Shown here: positions 43,179 through 52,194 of the stretch, piece after piece
Numbering within the stretch: position 1 is the stretch's first letter
Layout of the letters: every line of letters begins with the position of its first letter
Assembly (NCBI RefSeq): GCF_017753665.1
Contig: NZ_CP072524.1
Location: forward strand, 2,294,001-2,358,000
DNA from: Neisseria sicca
GTDB lineage: Bacteria; Pseudomonadota; Gammaproteobacteria; Burkholderiales; Neisseriaceae
Direction of reading: 5' to 3'
DNA: 64,000 nt
Made by a program: the position numbers and the translations under genes
The notes under the pieces: model-generated
Databases searched by the model: none
What the model saw: the letters and a program-made list of their open reading frames with translations, nothing else
Told to the model about the DNA's origin: nothing

Positions 43179-44081
43179 TTAACGATTTTTAGGAGGCTGG
43201 AGTTTCTCTACCTGAATGTCTTTCGGATGGTCAGCGATAAATGATTTGGTCGCTTTGAGAATTGCTTGGATGCGAGGATCAGTCCATGGGACAATTTTAT
43301 TGTGTCCATCACGTTTGTCATACCAGATGATCACACCATCAGTATATTTTTTACTGATTTCCAGCATTTTTTTCCAACGTTCGGCATTAATAAATTGTTT
43401 GAAATAAGGACTACCAGTGGCGGAATAATATTGCGGCCAGAGATAGCCGATGATTTTTTTGTCGGGATAACGTTTTCTAATCTCGGTGATGGTGGTTTGG
43501 ACGTCTTTTTCCCATTGCGCCAAATCGGGCGTGGTGATGTAGAACACGGGATTGGCGTAGTCGCTGATGGCTGCGCTCATCTGACGGCGCTTGCTGAATT
43601 GCCGCCATTTTGCCAATACTGCTTCGTTGTCCGCCTGAGTTTGGTAGTAGCGGATGGCGTGCAGGTGTTCGTCGGGCAAGCCGTAGTTGCTGATGTAGGC
43701 GCGGGGATTTTCTTCTTTGAAAATCTGGTACATGCGGGCAAAGTTGGTTTTAAGTTCCTGAGGAGTGAGGATTTGTCCGTCTTTTTCGGCAAACCAGGTT
43801 TCGATGTCGGTGGAAATGGTGCGGTAGCCTTCGCGATAGGATTGGCGCGCCAATTCGCGGATGCGCTTTTCGTTCAATACGCCGTGTTTGCGTTTGCCGG
43901 CAGGGTCGGGCATGATCAGCTCGGATTCGTAAATCAGGAATACTTTGGACAGTTTGTCGGCGGTTAGGTCGGGTTTGCCGACGTAGTCCATGCGGTCGTA
44001 AATGATAAAGTCTTTGCCGGAGGCAAGCGCGGAAGCGGCGGCAAGGAAAAGTAGGGATGCGGCGCGGATAAATGGTTTCAT
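43179..44081 (-). CDS. Exported hypothetical protein, possibly a glycosidase-like barrel
   Basis: 300 residues from ATG at 44081 (MKPFIRAASLLFLAAASALA is a signal peptide, cut near ASG). An upstream ATG would add 38 residues with no signal shape. The mature part begins KDFIIYDRMDYVGKPDLTAD and has regular beta-alpha alternation with TISTDIETWFAEKDG, AYISNYGLPDEHLHA, IIGYLWPQYYSATGSPYF and GVIIWYDKRDGHNKIVPWTD. Acidic residues after strands (STDIE, WYDKRD) suggest a TIM-barrel glycoside-hydrolase-like fold, but I cannot name a family. Periplasmic or secreted; single gene. Confidence 0.65.
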   Translation of the reverse strand: MKPFIRAASLLFLAAASALASGKDFIIYDRMDYVGKPDLTADKLSKVFLIYESELIMPDPAGKRKHGVLNEKRIRELARQSYREGYRTISTDIETWFAEKDGQILTPQELKTNFARMYQIFKEENPRAYISNYGLPDEHLHAIRYYQTQADNEAVLAKWRQFSKRRQMSAAISDYANPVFYITTPDLAQWEKDVQTTITEIRKRYPDKKIIGYLWPQYYSATGSPYFKQFINAERWKKMLEISKKYTDGVIIWYDKRDGHNKIVPWTDPRIQAILKATKSFIADHPKDIQVEKLQPPKNR

Positions 44082-44198
44082 TGGGTTTTCTTTTGAATGG
44101 GAAACGGGGTGTTTGCTGCTTCGGAAATGTGTGGGCAAGTTTATATAAATTAATGGGAAAGGTCGCGGCAAACAAGGCGGAAGGGGTAAAAACAAGTC

Positions 44199-44243
44199 AA
44201 AGGTCGTCTGAAAAGGGTAAGCGGCATTTTCAGACGACCTTTT
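44199..44243. repeat. Inverted DUS pair between divergent genes
   Basis: AAAGGTCGTCTGAAAA and TTTTCAGACGACCTTTT with a 13-nt loop. It lies between two divergent starts, so it does not end either gene. Confidence 0.75.
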
Positions 44244-44334
44244 GGCGGCTGGCGGCGGTTTGTCTCTGTTCCATCCTCCTGCTTTGCTATAAAATCAAAA
44301 CCCTCTTCAACCCGAAATCCAAATCAGGAAAATC

Positions 44335-45054
44335 ATGATGGAAGCAGCCGGACAACACAACGTCGATGCGGACGAAATCGCTAAATTCAGCCAAATTGCG
44401 GATAAATGGTGGGATAAAAACGGCGAGTTCAAACCTCTGCACGACATCAATCCGCTACGCTTGGGCTATATCAATTCATTCGCTCAGTTGGCGGGCAAGC
44501 GTGTTTTGGATGTCGGCTGCGGCGGTGGGATTTTGTCGGAAAGCATGGCAAAACGCGGGGCGGCGCACGTTACCGGCATTGATATGGCGGAAAAATCGTT
44601 GCAAACCGCCCAAGCCCATGCCGCTGCCGAAGGAGTGGACAATATCGATTACCGCTGCATCCGCGTCGAAGACCTTGCCGCCGAACAGCCGCACAGTTTC
44701 GATGTTGTAACCTGCATGGAAATGATGGAACACGTTCCCGATCCCGCCGCCATCGTCAAAGCCTGTTCGGAGCTGGTGAAGCCTGACGGTATGGTGTTTT
44801 TCTCCACCATCAACCGCAACCCTAAATCTTATCTTCATCTGATTGTCGGCGCGGAATATGTGTTGAACTTTGTTCCCAAAGGGACGCACGATTGGCAAAA
44901 ATTCATCACGCCCGCCGAGCTGGCGCGGATGTGTAGACAGGCAGGGTTGGATGTGATTGACACTAAAGGCATGACCTACAATCTTTTGACCCGCCGCTAT
45001 TCTTTATGCGACTCGACGGAAGTGAATTATATGATTGCCTGCCGTCCAGTCTAA
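44335..45054 (+). CDS. ubiG: Ubiquinone biosynthesis O-methyltransferase UbiG
   Basis: 239 residues (ATGATG start; the second ATG may be used). SAM methyltransferase of ubiquinone synthesis. Family start AGQHNVDADEIAKFSQIADKW, the SAM loop VLDVGCGGGILSESMA, VTGIDMAEKSLQTA, and MEMMEHVPDPAAIVKACSEL. AGGA lies before the start. It ends in a bidirectional terminator shared with the BASS gene. Confidence 0.96.
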   Translation: MMEAAGQHNVDADEIAKFSQIADKWWDKNGEFKPLHDINPLRLGYINSFAQLAGKRVLDVGCGGGILSESMAKRGAAHVTGIDMAEKSLQTAQAHAAAEGVDNIDYRCIRVEDLAAEQPHSFDVVTCMEMMEHVPDPAAIVKACSELVKPDGMVFFSTINRNPKSYLHLIVGAEYVLNFVPKGTHDWQKFITPAELARMCRQAGLDVIDTKGMTYNLLTRRYSLCDSTEVNYMIACRPV

Positions 45055-45076
45055 AGTTGTTTGTCCGAATCATGAT

Positions 45077-45114
45077 AAAAGGTCGTCTGAAAAATGTTTT
45101 TCAGACGACCTTTT
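45077..45114. terminator. Bidirectional DUS terminator between ubiG and the BASS gene
   Basis: AAAAGGTCGTCTGAAAAA and TTTTTCAGACGACCTTTT, stem of 18 bp, 2-nt loop, between convergent genes. Confidence 0.88.
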
Positions 45115-45149
45115 GATTATTTACCGAAGGTTGAACCGACCACCGCAGC

Positions 45150-46100
45150 TTATTGCTCACGCTTATCCCACCAAGCGAACAAATTGCCCAAGACGGTTCC
45201 CGATACGGAGTGCCAGACACAGGCGACGGCGGTGGCGACGGCAGATTCGGCGTTACCCGGGAAGAATTTGGCACTCAAGCCGGTGGCGAGACCGGCGTTT
45301 TGTACGCCGACTTCGATGGCGAGGGTACGTTTTTTGGCTGTGTTCATACCAACCAGTGCGCCGCTGTAATAGCCGAGGATGTAGCCGCCGATATTGTGGG
45401 CAGCGATGGCGAGGACCATAACGAGGGCTGATTCGGCGAAGCGGTGGCCGTGGACGGCTGCCACGCCGCCGACAATGCAGGCAAAGGCGACCACGGCAAC
45501 GGCAGGCATAATGGCGCGTACATCTTCAAACCAGTGTTTTTTGTGCAGCAAAATATTGGCGACAGAACCGATAACGACGGGTAACAGGGTAACGAGCAAC
45601 ATAAACTTGAACATGCCCCAGCCGTCCATTTCGACGGTTTGTCCGACAAGGTAAGTCATCCACAGCGGCGTCATAACGGGGGCGAGGACTGTGGAGACGG
45701 TGGTCATCCCGACTGAAAAGGCAACATCGCCTTTGGCAAGGAAACTCATGATGTTGGATGAGACACCGCCAGGGCAAGTACCGACCAAAACCAAACCCAG
45801 CGTCAATCCGGGCGAGAGGTTGAAGGCTTTGGCAATACCGATGGCAAGCAGCGGCATGATGGTGTATTGGGCGACTGCACCGATGAAAATATCGAGCGGA
45901 CGTTTAGCCAAAATTTGATAGTCTTCTTTGCCCAAAGTCATGCCCATACCGAGCATGATGATGCCGAGTACGACGACTTGAGTGTCGCCTTTCACCCATG
46001 AAAAGGTAGCGGGTTCGATAAAGGCGACGATAGAGGCAAGGACGATAATCAGGGCGGTGAATCGGGTCATTTGCCGGCTGACGGCAGTCAGAAAGTTCAT
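45150..46100 (-). CDS. Bile acid:sodium symporter (BASS) family transporter
   Basis: 316 residues, with about 9-10 membrane segments. Conserved sodium-site patterns are present: GMGMTLGKEDY after the second segment, LVGTCPGGVSSNIMSFLAKG in the crossover region, and TLAIEVGVQNAGLATGLSA in the second crossover. It is the same family as the N. meningitidis ASBT protein of known structure, but differs enough to be a paralogue. Bile acids are not a likely natural substrate; pantoate-like or other organic anions are possible. Single gene. Confidence 0.9.
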   Translation of the reverse strand: MNFLTAVSRQMTRFTALIIVLASIVAFIEPATFSWVKGDTQVVVLGIIMLGMGMTLGKEDYQILAKRPLDIFIGAVAQYTIMPLLAIGIAKAFNLSPGLTLGLVLVGTCPGGVSSNIMSFLAKGDVAFSVGMTTVSTVLAPVMTPLWMTYLVGQTVEMDGWGMFKFMLLVTLLPVVIGSVANILLHKKHWFEDVRAIMPAVAVVAFACIVGGVAAVHGHRFAESALVMVLAIAAHNIGGYILGYYSGALVGMNTAKKRTLAIEVGVQNAGLATGLSAKFFPGNAESAVATAVACVWHSVSGTVLGNLFAWWDKREQ

Positions 46101-46510
46101 AGTTTGCTCCTTTGTAAGTTGTTATGTATGACGGCGGTTGCCTTAATTTAACGGATATTAACTTTTCCATGTGATTCTGGCAATAATGGACAGATGTGTG
46201 TCAAAGGTCGTCTGAAAACTAAGAAAGTGCTGTTTTTGATAACGACGTTTTTTCTAGAAACTGATTTATATATTGTCAACAATGTTTAGTTGACACCTAT
46301 AAACCATTCACAATCAATCAATAAGTAGTCAAAAGTAATGCCATGATTGAAAAAAATATTTCATTTATTTGCTGAATATTCCGTATAAAAATGCCCGAAA
46401 TCCTAACTAGTCTTTGACAATCTTTAACCCATCCCCTAATATCCAACAGTTTGATTCCGCACGGCGGATTTAAGAAAAACATTTTTGAGATTTTGAGAGG
46501 TAAAACAATT
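46101..46510. other. Intergenic gap with one DUS and the gltS promoter
   Basis: No gene. It has a single DUS at 46204-46217 and an AT-rich region, then the gltS promoter. Confidence 0.7.
46414..46442 (+). promoter_or_regulatory. gltS promoter
   Basis: TTGACA (46414-46419), 17 bp, TAATAT (46437-46442). The predicted leader is about 60 nt. Confidence 0.65.
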
Positions 46511-47731
46511 ATGGAATGGGAATTTAACAGTTACTACACGTTGATTGCCGCTACATTGGTTTTGTTGATTGGTAAGGTTTTGGTAAACAAAGTCAAATTC
46601 CTGCGCGATTTCAACATTCCCGAGCCTGTGGCAGGCGGTTTGATTGCTGCGATTGTTCTGTTTGCACTGCATCAAGCCTACGGCGTGAGCTTCAAATTTG
46701 AAAAACCGCTGCAAGATGCATTCATGCTGATTTTCTTCACCTCTATCGGTTTGAGCGCGGACTTCTCCCGCCTGAAAGCGGGCGGTTTGCCTTTGGTGAT
46801 TTTTACTGCCGTCGTCGGGGCGTTTATCGTTGTGCAAAACTTCGTTGGTGTCGGCTTGGCGAAGGTTTTGGGATTGGATCCGCTTATCGGCCTGATTACC
46901 GGCTCGATTACGCTGACCGGCGGACACGGTACGGCAGGTGCATGGGGGCCAGACTTTGAAAACAAATTCGGCTTGGTCGGTGCCACTGGGTTAGGTATGG
47001 CTTCGGCAACATTCGGCTTGGTATTCGGCGGTTTGATTGGTGGTCCGGTTGCGCGTCGTCTGATTAACAAACTGGGACGCAAACCCATTGAACCAAGCGC
47101 ACGCAAAGAAAATGCCGATGAGCATACCGACGATGTGTTCGAACAAGCGAAGCGTACACGCCTGATTACCGCCGAATCCGCAGTCGAAACGCTTGCCATG
47201 TTTGCAGCGTGTTTGGCATTTGCTGAAATTGTGGACGGCTACGATAAAGAATATCTGTATGACTTACCGAAATTCGTATGGTGTTTGTTTGCCGGTGTCG
47301 TTATTCGTAACATCCTGACTTCTGCGTTTAAAGTCAATATGTTCGACCGCGCCATCGACGTATTCGGCAATGCCTCCCTGTCGCTTTTCCTCGCAATGGC
47401 ACTTTTGAACTTGAAATTGTGGGAATTGACCGGTCTTGCAGGACCTGTAACCATCATTCTCGCCGTACAAACCGTCGTGATGATTCTGTACGCAACCTTC
47501 GTTACCTACGTCTTTATGGGACGCGACTACGATGCAACTGTTTTGGCAGCAGGACACTGCGGCTTCGGTTTGGGCGCCACTCCGACCGCCGTTGCCAATA
47601 TGCAGTCCATCACACAGACTTTCGGTCCTTCGCACAAAGCCTTCTTGATTGTACCTATGGTCGGCGCGTTCTTCGTGGACTTGATTAACGCGGCAATCCT
47701 CTCCGGTTTCGTAAACGTTATCACCAAATAG
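46511..47731 (+). CDS. gltS: Sodium/glutamate symporter GltS
   Basis: 406 residues from ATG at 46511 (MEWEFNSYYTLIAATLVLL), after GAGGT about 9 nt upstream. Two inverted repeats of five membrane segments, each with the GltS pattern: FTSIGLSADFSRLKAGG and TGGHGTAGAWGPDFE in the first, AAGHCGFGLGATPTAVANMQ in the second. It imports glutamate with sodium across the inner membrane. Upstream in-frame ATG at 46451 would add 20 non-family residues. Confidence 0.95.
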   Translation: MEWEFNSYYTLIAATLVLLIGKVLVNKVKFLRDFNIPEPVAGGLIAAIVLFALHQAYGVSFKFEKPLQDAFMLIFFTSIGLSADFSRLKAGGLPLVIFTAVVGAFIVVQNFVGVGLAKVLGLDPLIGLITGSITLTGGHGTAGAWGPDFENKFGLVGATGLGMASATFGLVFGGLIGGPVARRLINKLGRKPIEPSARKENADEHTDDVFEQAKRTRLITAESAVETLAMFAACLAFAEIVDGYDKEYLYDLPKFVWCLFAGVVIRNILTSAFKVNMFDRAIDVFGNASLSLFLAMALLNLKLWELTGLAGPVTIILAVQTVVMILYATFVTYVFMGRDYDATVLAAGHCGFGLGATPTAVANMQSITQTFGPSHKAFLIVPMVGAFFVDLINAAILSGFVNVITK

Positions 47732-47755
47732 GTAAGCGTTTATAACGGTTCGTTG

Positions 47756-47794
47756 AAAAAGCACTTGCAACATTTACTTGCTGCAAGTGCTTTT
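47756..47794 (+). terminator. Intrinsic terminator after gltS
   Basis: AAAAAGCACTTGCA and TGCAAGTGCTTTT with a 12-nt loop. A word in the meningococcal dialect, GGCCGTCTGAAC, follows at about 47802. Confidence 0.88.
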
Positions 47795-47855
47795 GTTATG
47801 ATGGCCGTCTGAACGGCAGGCCGGTTTGGTCTGCAACCGCATCAAGGAGATATTT

Positions 47856-48863
47856 ATGAACAAAAAACTGCTGGCTTTGCCGCTCGTCCTGATATTGGCC
47901 GCGTGCGGCAAGGATGAGCCCAAGCAGGCTTTGGAATGCAATCATCCCGCCGCCATCCAAAGCATCAAAACACAAATCCAAAACATTATCCGCCAAGAAG
48001 CGCGCGCATTCGCCCGCAACGACAGCCGCCAATTTGTCGATGCGGACAAAGTCATTGCTGCCGGTTCCGAACTGGAAATCGGCTTAAACAATGCCCAACA
48101 AATTGATGAAGACAACAAAACCATGTGCGGTGCAGATTTAAGCATCCGCGTTCCTGCCGATGTCCTTAATGCAGCGGAAGACAATAGCCCTTTGATTTAC
48201 AGTGAAACGACTTTAGCCGAAATACTGGAACAAAAGCTGACAGGCAGCAATTTGAAATTTGCCGACAATACACTTTCGACTTCCGTACGTTATACGCCTG
48301 ATAAAGACGGCAACGCCGTTTTGGAAGACAACACTGTCTCCATGACGGCGCGCACGCTGTCCTCGCTGCTACTGCCCTACGGTGTCAAAAGTATTGTGAT
48401 GATTGACGGCAAGGCAGTCAGCAAAGAAGATGCTATGAAGTTGTTGAAAGGCAAATACGATGAGCCGCCTGTCGTTTCTCCGGAAGATATTCTGGAAAAC
48501 AATGCCGCCAGCCAAGCATCGGGCGTGCCGCAGGCAGCAGGATTGGAAACCGAAATCTTGCGTCCTGATGCAGAAGCGAAACGCGAAGAGCCGTCGTTCT
48601 CGCAAAGCGATTTGGACAATGCACGCAGCCAAAACCGCAATGCAGATTCCGAAATTCAAAGAATATGGGACGGAATGGAACATACTGTTCAAAAGGAACT
48701 GCTCACCGAACAGCGTGCCTGGATTCAGAACAAGATCCAAAACTGCCAACAGGCTGCTGCCCAGGCTGACAGCCCTGCTCATGCCGAATACCTCAAGCTC
48801 CAATGCGACACCCGCATGACGCGCGAACGCACGCAATACCTGCGCGGTTATTCGATTGACTAG
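47856..48863 (+). CDS. Lipoprotein with a C-terminal lysozyme-inhibitor (LprI-like) domain
   Basis: 335 residues from ATG at 47856, AAGGAG upstream. MNKKLLALPLVLILAACGKD has a lipobox LAAC. The N-terminal half (about 25-195) is unassigned. Residues about 270-335 look like the LprI/DUF1311 fold with paired cysteines (NKIQNCQQAAAQ and LKLQCDTRMTRER). LprI-type domains inhibit lysozyme or bind envelope ligands; here that is an inference. A low-complexity linker (about 230-275) joins the halves. Single gene with its own terminator. Confidence 0.8.
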   Translation: MNKKLLALPLVLILAACGKDEPKQALECNHPAAIQSIKTQIQNIIRQEARAFARNDSRQFVDADKVIAAGSELEIGLNNAQQIDEDNKTMCGADLSIRVPADVLNAAEDNSPLIYSETTLAEILEQKLTGSNLKFADNTLSTSVRYTPDKDGNAVLEDNTVSMTARTLSSLLLPYGVKSIVMIDGKAVSKEDAMKLLKGKYDEPPVVSPEDILENNAASQASGVPQAAGLETEILRPDAEAKREEPSFSQSDLDNARSQNRNADSEIQRIWDGMEHTVQKELLTEQRAWIQNKIQNCQQAAAQADSPAHAEYLKLQCDTRMTRERTQYLRGYSID

Positions 48864-48886
48864 ACGGATTTTTCTTCCAATCATTA

Positions 48887-48932
48887 AAAGGTCGTCTGAA
48901 ACTTTGACTTCAAGGTTTCAGACGACCTTTTT
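48887..48932 (+). terminator. DUS terminator after the lipoprotein gene
   Basis: AAAGGTCGTCTGAAAC and GTTTCAGACGACCTTT with a loop of about 13 nt and T run. Confidence 0.85.
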
Positions 48933-49154
48933 CCTTTTTTCTTTATTTAGCTTTGTCTGATTCATTTGTAATTTTGATACAAAATCCGACGAATTTCGTT
49001 TCCATATGAATTGCAGCAGGTAAAACAATAGCAATATGGCGAAGGGGAGAACTCGGCAGCCTCCTTTAGCAAACTCGTTAAAATGATTTTATTTCAATGT
49101 ATTAAAAAACGAAAAATCCTAAAAAAGGTCGTCTGAAAACAGCGTGCATGGTTT

Positions 49155-49196
49155 GTGATGTAAGTCAAAGAGAAATGTAACAAAATTACTTATAGT
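49155..49196 (+). promoter_or_regulatory. adhE promoter with FNR-like box
   Basis: GTGAT-GTAA-GTCAA (49155-49168) matches 8 of 10 FNR bases (TTGAT-N4-ATCAA). A -10 TATAGT is at 49191-49196; the inferred start at about 49203 puts the box centre at -41.5, the class II activator position. Confidence 0.55.
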
Positions 49197-49251
49197 AATC
49201 GTAGTGAAAATTTATCGACTTTATTGCCACCTTATATCAAGGAGATACACC

Positions 49252-51867
49252 ATGAACGCATCAGCCGACAATGTCGTCAGCCCCGCCGTAGCCGAGGTCA
49301 ACAGTTTGGTTGAAAAGGGTTTGCGCTCGTTGGACGAGTTTCGCAAGCTGAATCAGGAGCAGATTGATTATATCGTTGCCAAAGCCTCTATTGCTGCGCT
49401 TGACAAACATGGTGTACTCGCCATGCACGCGGTCGAAGAAACGGGGCGTGGTGTATTTGAAGACAAGGCGACCAAAAACCTGTTTGCCTGCGAAAACGTC
49501 GTGCGCCGCCTGCGCGATTTGAAAACCGTGGGCGTCATCAGCGAAGACGATGTAACCGGCATTACCGAAATCGCCGATCCGGTCGGGGTCGTCTGCGGTA
49601 TCGTGCCGACCACCAATCCGACTTCCACCACCATTTTCAAATCCCTGATTGCGCTGAAAACCCGCAATCCGATTATTTTCTCGTTCCACCCGTCCGCCCA
49701 ACAGTGTTCCGCCCACGCCGCCCAAATCGTGCGTGATGCCGCGATTGCCGCCGGCGCGCCGGAAAACTGTATCCAGTGGATTGAAAAACCATCTATGGAA
49801 GGCACTTCCGCGCTGATGAAACATCCGGGCGTGGCGACGATTTTGGCGACCGGCGGCAATGCGATGGTGGAAGCGGCTTATTCCTGCGGCAAACCCGCAC
49901 TCGGCGTCGGGGCGGGCAACGTGCCTGCCTATGTCGAAAAAACGGCAAACATCCAACAGGCGGCACACGACATCGTGATGTCCAAAGCGTTCGACAACGG
50001 CATGATTTGCGCCAGCGAACAAGCCGTCATCGCCGACAAAGAGATTTATAAAGAGCTGGTCGAAGAGTTCAAATCCTACGGCGTGTACTTTGCCAACAAA
50101 AAAGAAAAAGCCATGCTCGAAGACTTCATCTTCGGCGTTACGGCAAACTGCGCCAACTGCGGCGGCGCGAAACTCAATGCCGCCGTTGTGGGCAAACCGG
50201 CGGCGTGGATTGCCGAACAGGCAGGGTTTAAAGTCCCCGAAAAAACCAACATCATCATCGCCGAATGCCGCGAAGTCGGCCCCAACGAGCCGCTGACCCG
50301 TGAAAAACTCTCGCCCGTACTGGCGATGCTCAAAGCGGATTCCACCGAACAAGGTTTGCAGTTTGCCGAACAAATGGTCGCCTTCGACGGCTTGGGACAC
50401 TCCGCCGCCATCCATACCGCTGATCAAGAATTGGCAAAAACCTTCGGCACCCGCGTCAAAGCCTTACGCGTGATTTGGAACTCGCCCTCCACCTTCGGCG
50501 GCATCGGTGACGTTTACAACGCCTTCCTGCCGTCCCTGACCTTGGGCTGCGGCTCTTACGGCAAAAACTCCGTCGGCGGCAACGTCAGCGCAGTCAACCT
50601 GTTAAACATCAAAAAAGTAGGCCGTCGGAGAAACAACATGCAATGGTTCAAAGTACCCGCCAAAATCTATTTTGAGCGCGATTCCATCCAATACCTGCAA
50701 GACATGAAAGACTGCGAAAAAGTCATGATTGTGACCGACCGTTCGATGGTCGATTTGGGCTTCGTCGATAAAGTGACCCACCAGCTCCACCAACGCAAAA
50801 ACAAAGTAACCATCCAGCTTTTCACCGATGTCGAAGCCGATCCGAGCGTGCAAACCGTCTATAAAGGCACGGATCTGATGCGCAGCTTCCAGCCTGACAC
50901 CATCATCGCACTAGGCGGCGGCTCGCCGATGGACGCGGCAAAAGCCATGTGGCTCTTCTACGAACAGCCCCAAGTTGATTTTGAAGACCTCGTCCAAAAA
51001 TTCATGGACATCCGCAAACGCGCCTTCCGCTTCCCCGAATTGGGTCGCAAAGCCAAATTCATCGGTATCCCCACCACATCGGGCACCGGCTCCGAAGTCA
51101 CGCCGTTTACCGTCATCAGCGACGGTGACAAAAAATACCCCATCGCCGACTACTCGCTGACCCCGACCATCGCCATCGTCGATCCCGCGTTTACCATGAC
51201 CGTCCCCGCCGGCGTAACCGCCGACACCGGTCTGGACGTACTGACCCACGCCGTAGAAGCATACGTTTCCGTGCTTGCCAACGACTTTACCGACGGTCTC
51301 GCCCTGCAAGCCATCAAGCTCGTGTTCCAATACCTCGAACGCTCCTACAAACACGGCGCGTCCGACCCCGAAGCGCGCGAACACATGCACAACGCTTCCA
51401 CCATCGCAGGCATGGCGTTTTCCAACGCATTCCTCGGCATCAATCACTCGATGGCGCACAAAATCGGCGGCAAATACCACGTTCCGCACGGCCGCGCCAA
51501 CGCTATCCTGCTGCCGCACGTCATCCGCTACAACGGCACGCGCCCGCAGAAAACCGCTACCTGGCCGAAGTACAACTACTACAAAGCCGACCTGAAATAT
51601 CAGGAAATCGCCCGTACCTTAGGCTTACCGTGCGCCACCCCTGCCGAAGGCGTAGAATCCTTCGCCCGCGCCTGTCATGAACTGGCGGTCAACGTCGGCA
51701 TCAAAATGTCGTTCAAAGAGCAGGGCATCGACGAAAAAACCTTCATCGACGGCCGCAAAGAACTGGCAATGCTGTCCTTCGAAGACCAATGCACCCCCGC
51801 CAACCCGCGTCTGGCATTGGTTGCCGACATGGAAGAAATCCTGACCAAAGCCTATTACGGCGAATAA
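49252..51867 (+). CDS. adhE: Bifunctional acetaldehyde-CoA/alcohol dehydrogenase AdhE
   Basis: 871 residues from ATG at 49252 (AAGGAG 7 nt or so upstream). Residues 1 to about 440 are the aldehyde dehydrogenase domain (GIVPTTNPTSTTIFKSLIAL, catalytic Cys253 in DNGMICASEQAV); about 455-871 are the iron alcohol dehydrogenase domain (ALGGGSPMDAAKAMW, GIPTTSGTGSEVTPFTVI, AFSNAFLGINHSMAHKIGG, HGRANAILLPHVIRYN). AdhE reduces acetyl-CoA to ethanol in fermentation and forms spirosomes. An FNR-like box supports anaerobic induction. It is a single gene. Confidence 0.97.
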   Translation: MNASADNVVSPAVAEVNSLVEKGLRSLDEFRKLNQEQIDYIVAKASIAALDKHGVLAMHAVEETGRGVFEDKATKNLFACENVVRRLRDLKTVGVISEDDVTGITEIADPVGVVCGIVPTTNPTSTTIFKSLIALKTRNPIIFSFHPSAQQCSAHAAQIVRDAAIAAGAPENCIQWIEKPSMEGTSALMKHPGVATILATGGNAMVEAAYSCGKPALGVGAGNVPAYVEKTANIQQAAHDIVMSKAFDNGMICASEQAVIADKEIYKELVEEFKSYGVYFANKKEKAMLEDFIFGVTANCANCGGAKLNAAVVGKPAAWIAEQAGFKVPEKTNIIIAECREVGPNEPLTREKLSPVLAMLKADSTEQGLQFAEQMVAFDGLGHSAAIHTADQELAKTFGTRVKALRVIWNSPSTFGGIGDVYNAFLPSLTLGCGSYGKNSVGGNVSAVNLLNIKKVGRRRNNMQWFKVPAKIYFERDSIQYLQDMKDCEKVMIVTDRSMVDLGFVDKVTHQLHQRKNKVTIQLFTDVEADPSVQTVYKGTDLMRSFQPDTIIALGGGSPMDAAKAMWLFYEQPQVDFEDLVQKFMDIRKRAFRFPELGRKAKFIGIPTTSGTGSEVTPFTVISDGDKKYPIADYSLTPTIAIVDPAFTMTVPAGVTADTGLDVLTHAVEAYVSVLANDFTDGLALQAIKLVFQYLERSYKHGASDPEAREHMHNASTIAGMAFSNAFLGINHSMAHKIGGKYHVPHGRANAILLPHVIRYNGTRPQKTATWPKYNYYKADLKYQEIARTLGLPCATPAEGVESFARACHELAVNVGIKMSFKEQGIDEKTFIDGRKELAMLSFEDQCTPANPRLALVADMEEILTKAYYGE

Positions 51868-51897
51868 GGTTCGCGAAACACAATAAGGCGTAAGGAA

Positions 51898-51940
51898 AAG
51901 GTCGTCTGAAAACCGCATTTCGGGTTTTCAGACGACCTTC
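51898..51940 (+). terminator. DUS terminator after adhE
   Basis: AAGGTCGTCTGAAAACC and GGTTTTCAGACGACCTT, 17-bp stem, followed by CGTTTTT. Confidence 0.88.
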
Positions 51941-51989
51941 GTTTTTATGTAGTCCCCGCTTATGACTGCTTCACTTATTTTTAGCAGCC

Positions 51990-52010
51990 GTAGCGTGGGC
52001 TTTGCCCACG
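51990..52010 (+). repeat. GTAGCGTGGGCTTTGCCCACG dispersed repeat
   Basis: The exact 21-bp form. The core TGGGC-TTT-GCCCA is a hairpin. Confidence 0.8.
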
Positions 52011-52051
52011 GAGCACATAAGGCGGAATAGTCTCGGCAAGATTTTGTATTT

Positions 52052-52072
52052 CGCGGGCATATCCCACGCTAC
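52052..52072 (-). repeat. GTAGCGTGGGCTTTGCCCACG-type dispersed repeat
   Basis: On the reverse strand it reads GTAGCGTGGGATATGCCCGCG; opposed to the unit at 51990-52010. Confidence 0.65.
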
Positions 52073-52137
52073 GATTTGCAGCATCTCAAATCCTTCCGCT
52101 CCAACCGCCGTCAAACATCTAACAGGTTTATGTGAAC

Positions 52138-52180
52138 AAAGGTCGTCTGAAAACCTGAAACATGGTTTTCAGACGACCTC
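52138..52180 (-). terminator. DUS terminator of the AraC gene
   Basis: AAAGGTCGTCTGAAAACC and GGTTTTCAGACGACCT with a short loop, 14 bp past the reverse-strand stop. Confidence 0.82.
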
Positions 52181-52194
52181 TTACTATTGCCCTA

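Larger units (their letters stand above)
48864..49251. other. Intergenic gap: terminator, single DUS, adhE promoter
   Basis: No gene. It holds a DUS terminator (48887-48932), an AT-rich stretch, a single DUS (49126-49139), then the FNR-like box and -10 of adhE. Confidence 0.75.
51941..52194. other. Gene-free stretch with repeats before the AraC gene terminator
   Basis: Two GTAGCGTGGGCTTTGCCCACG-type units (51990-52010 and the reverse-strand 52052-52072) 41 bp apart in opposite orientation, then a DUS terminator. Confidence 0.7.

Noticed and set aside
44199..44243. DUS pair as terminator between the secreted protein gene and ubiG
   Set aside because: It lies between divergent starts, so it is listed as a repeat only.
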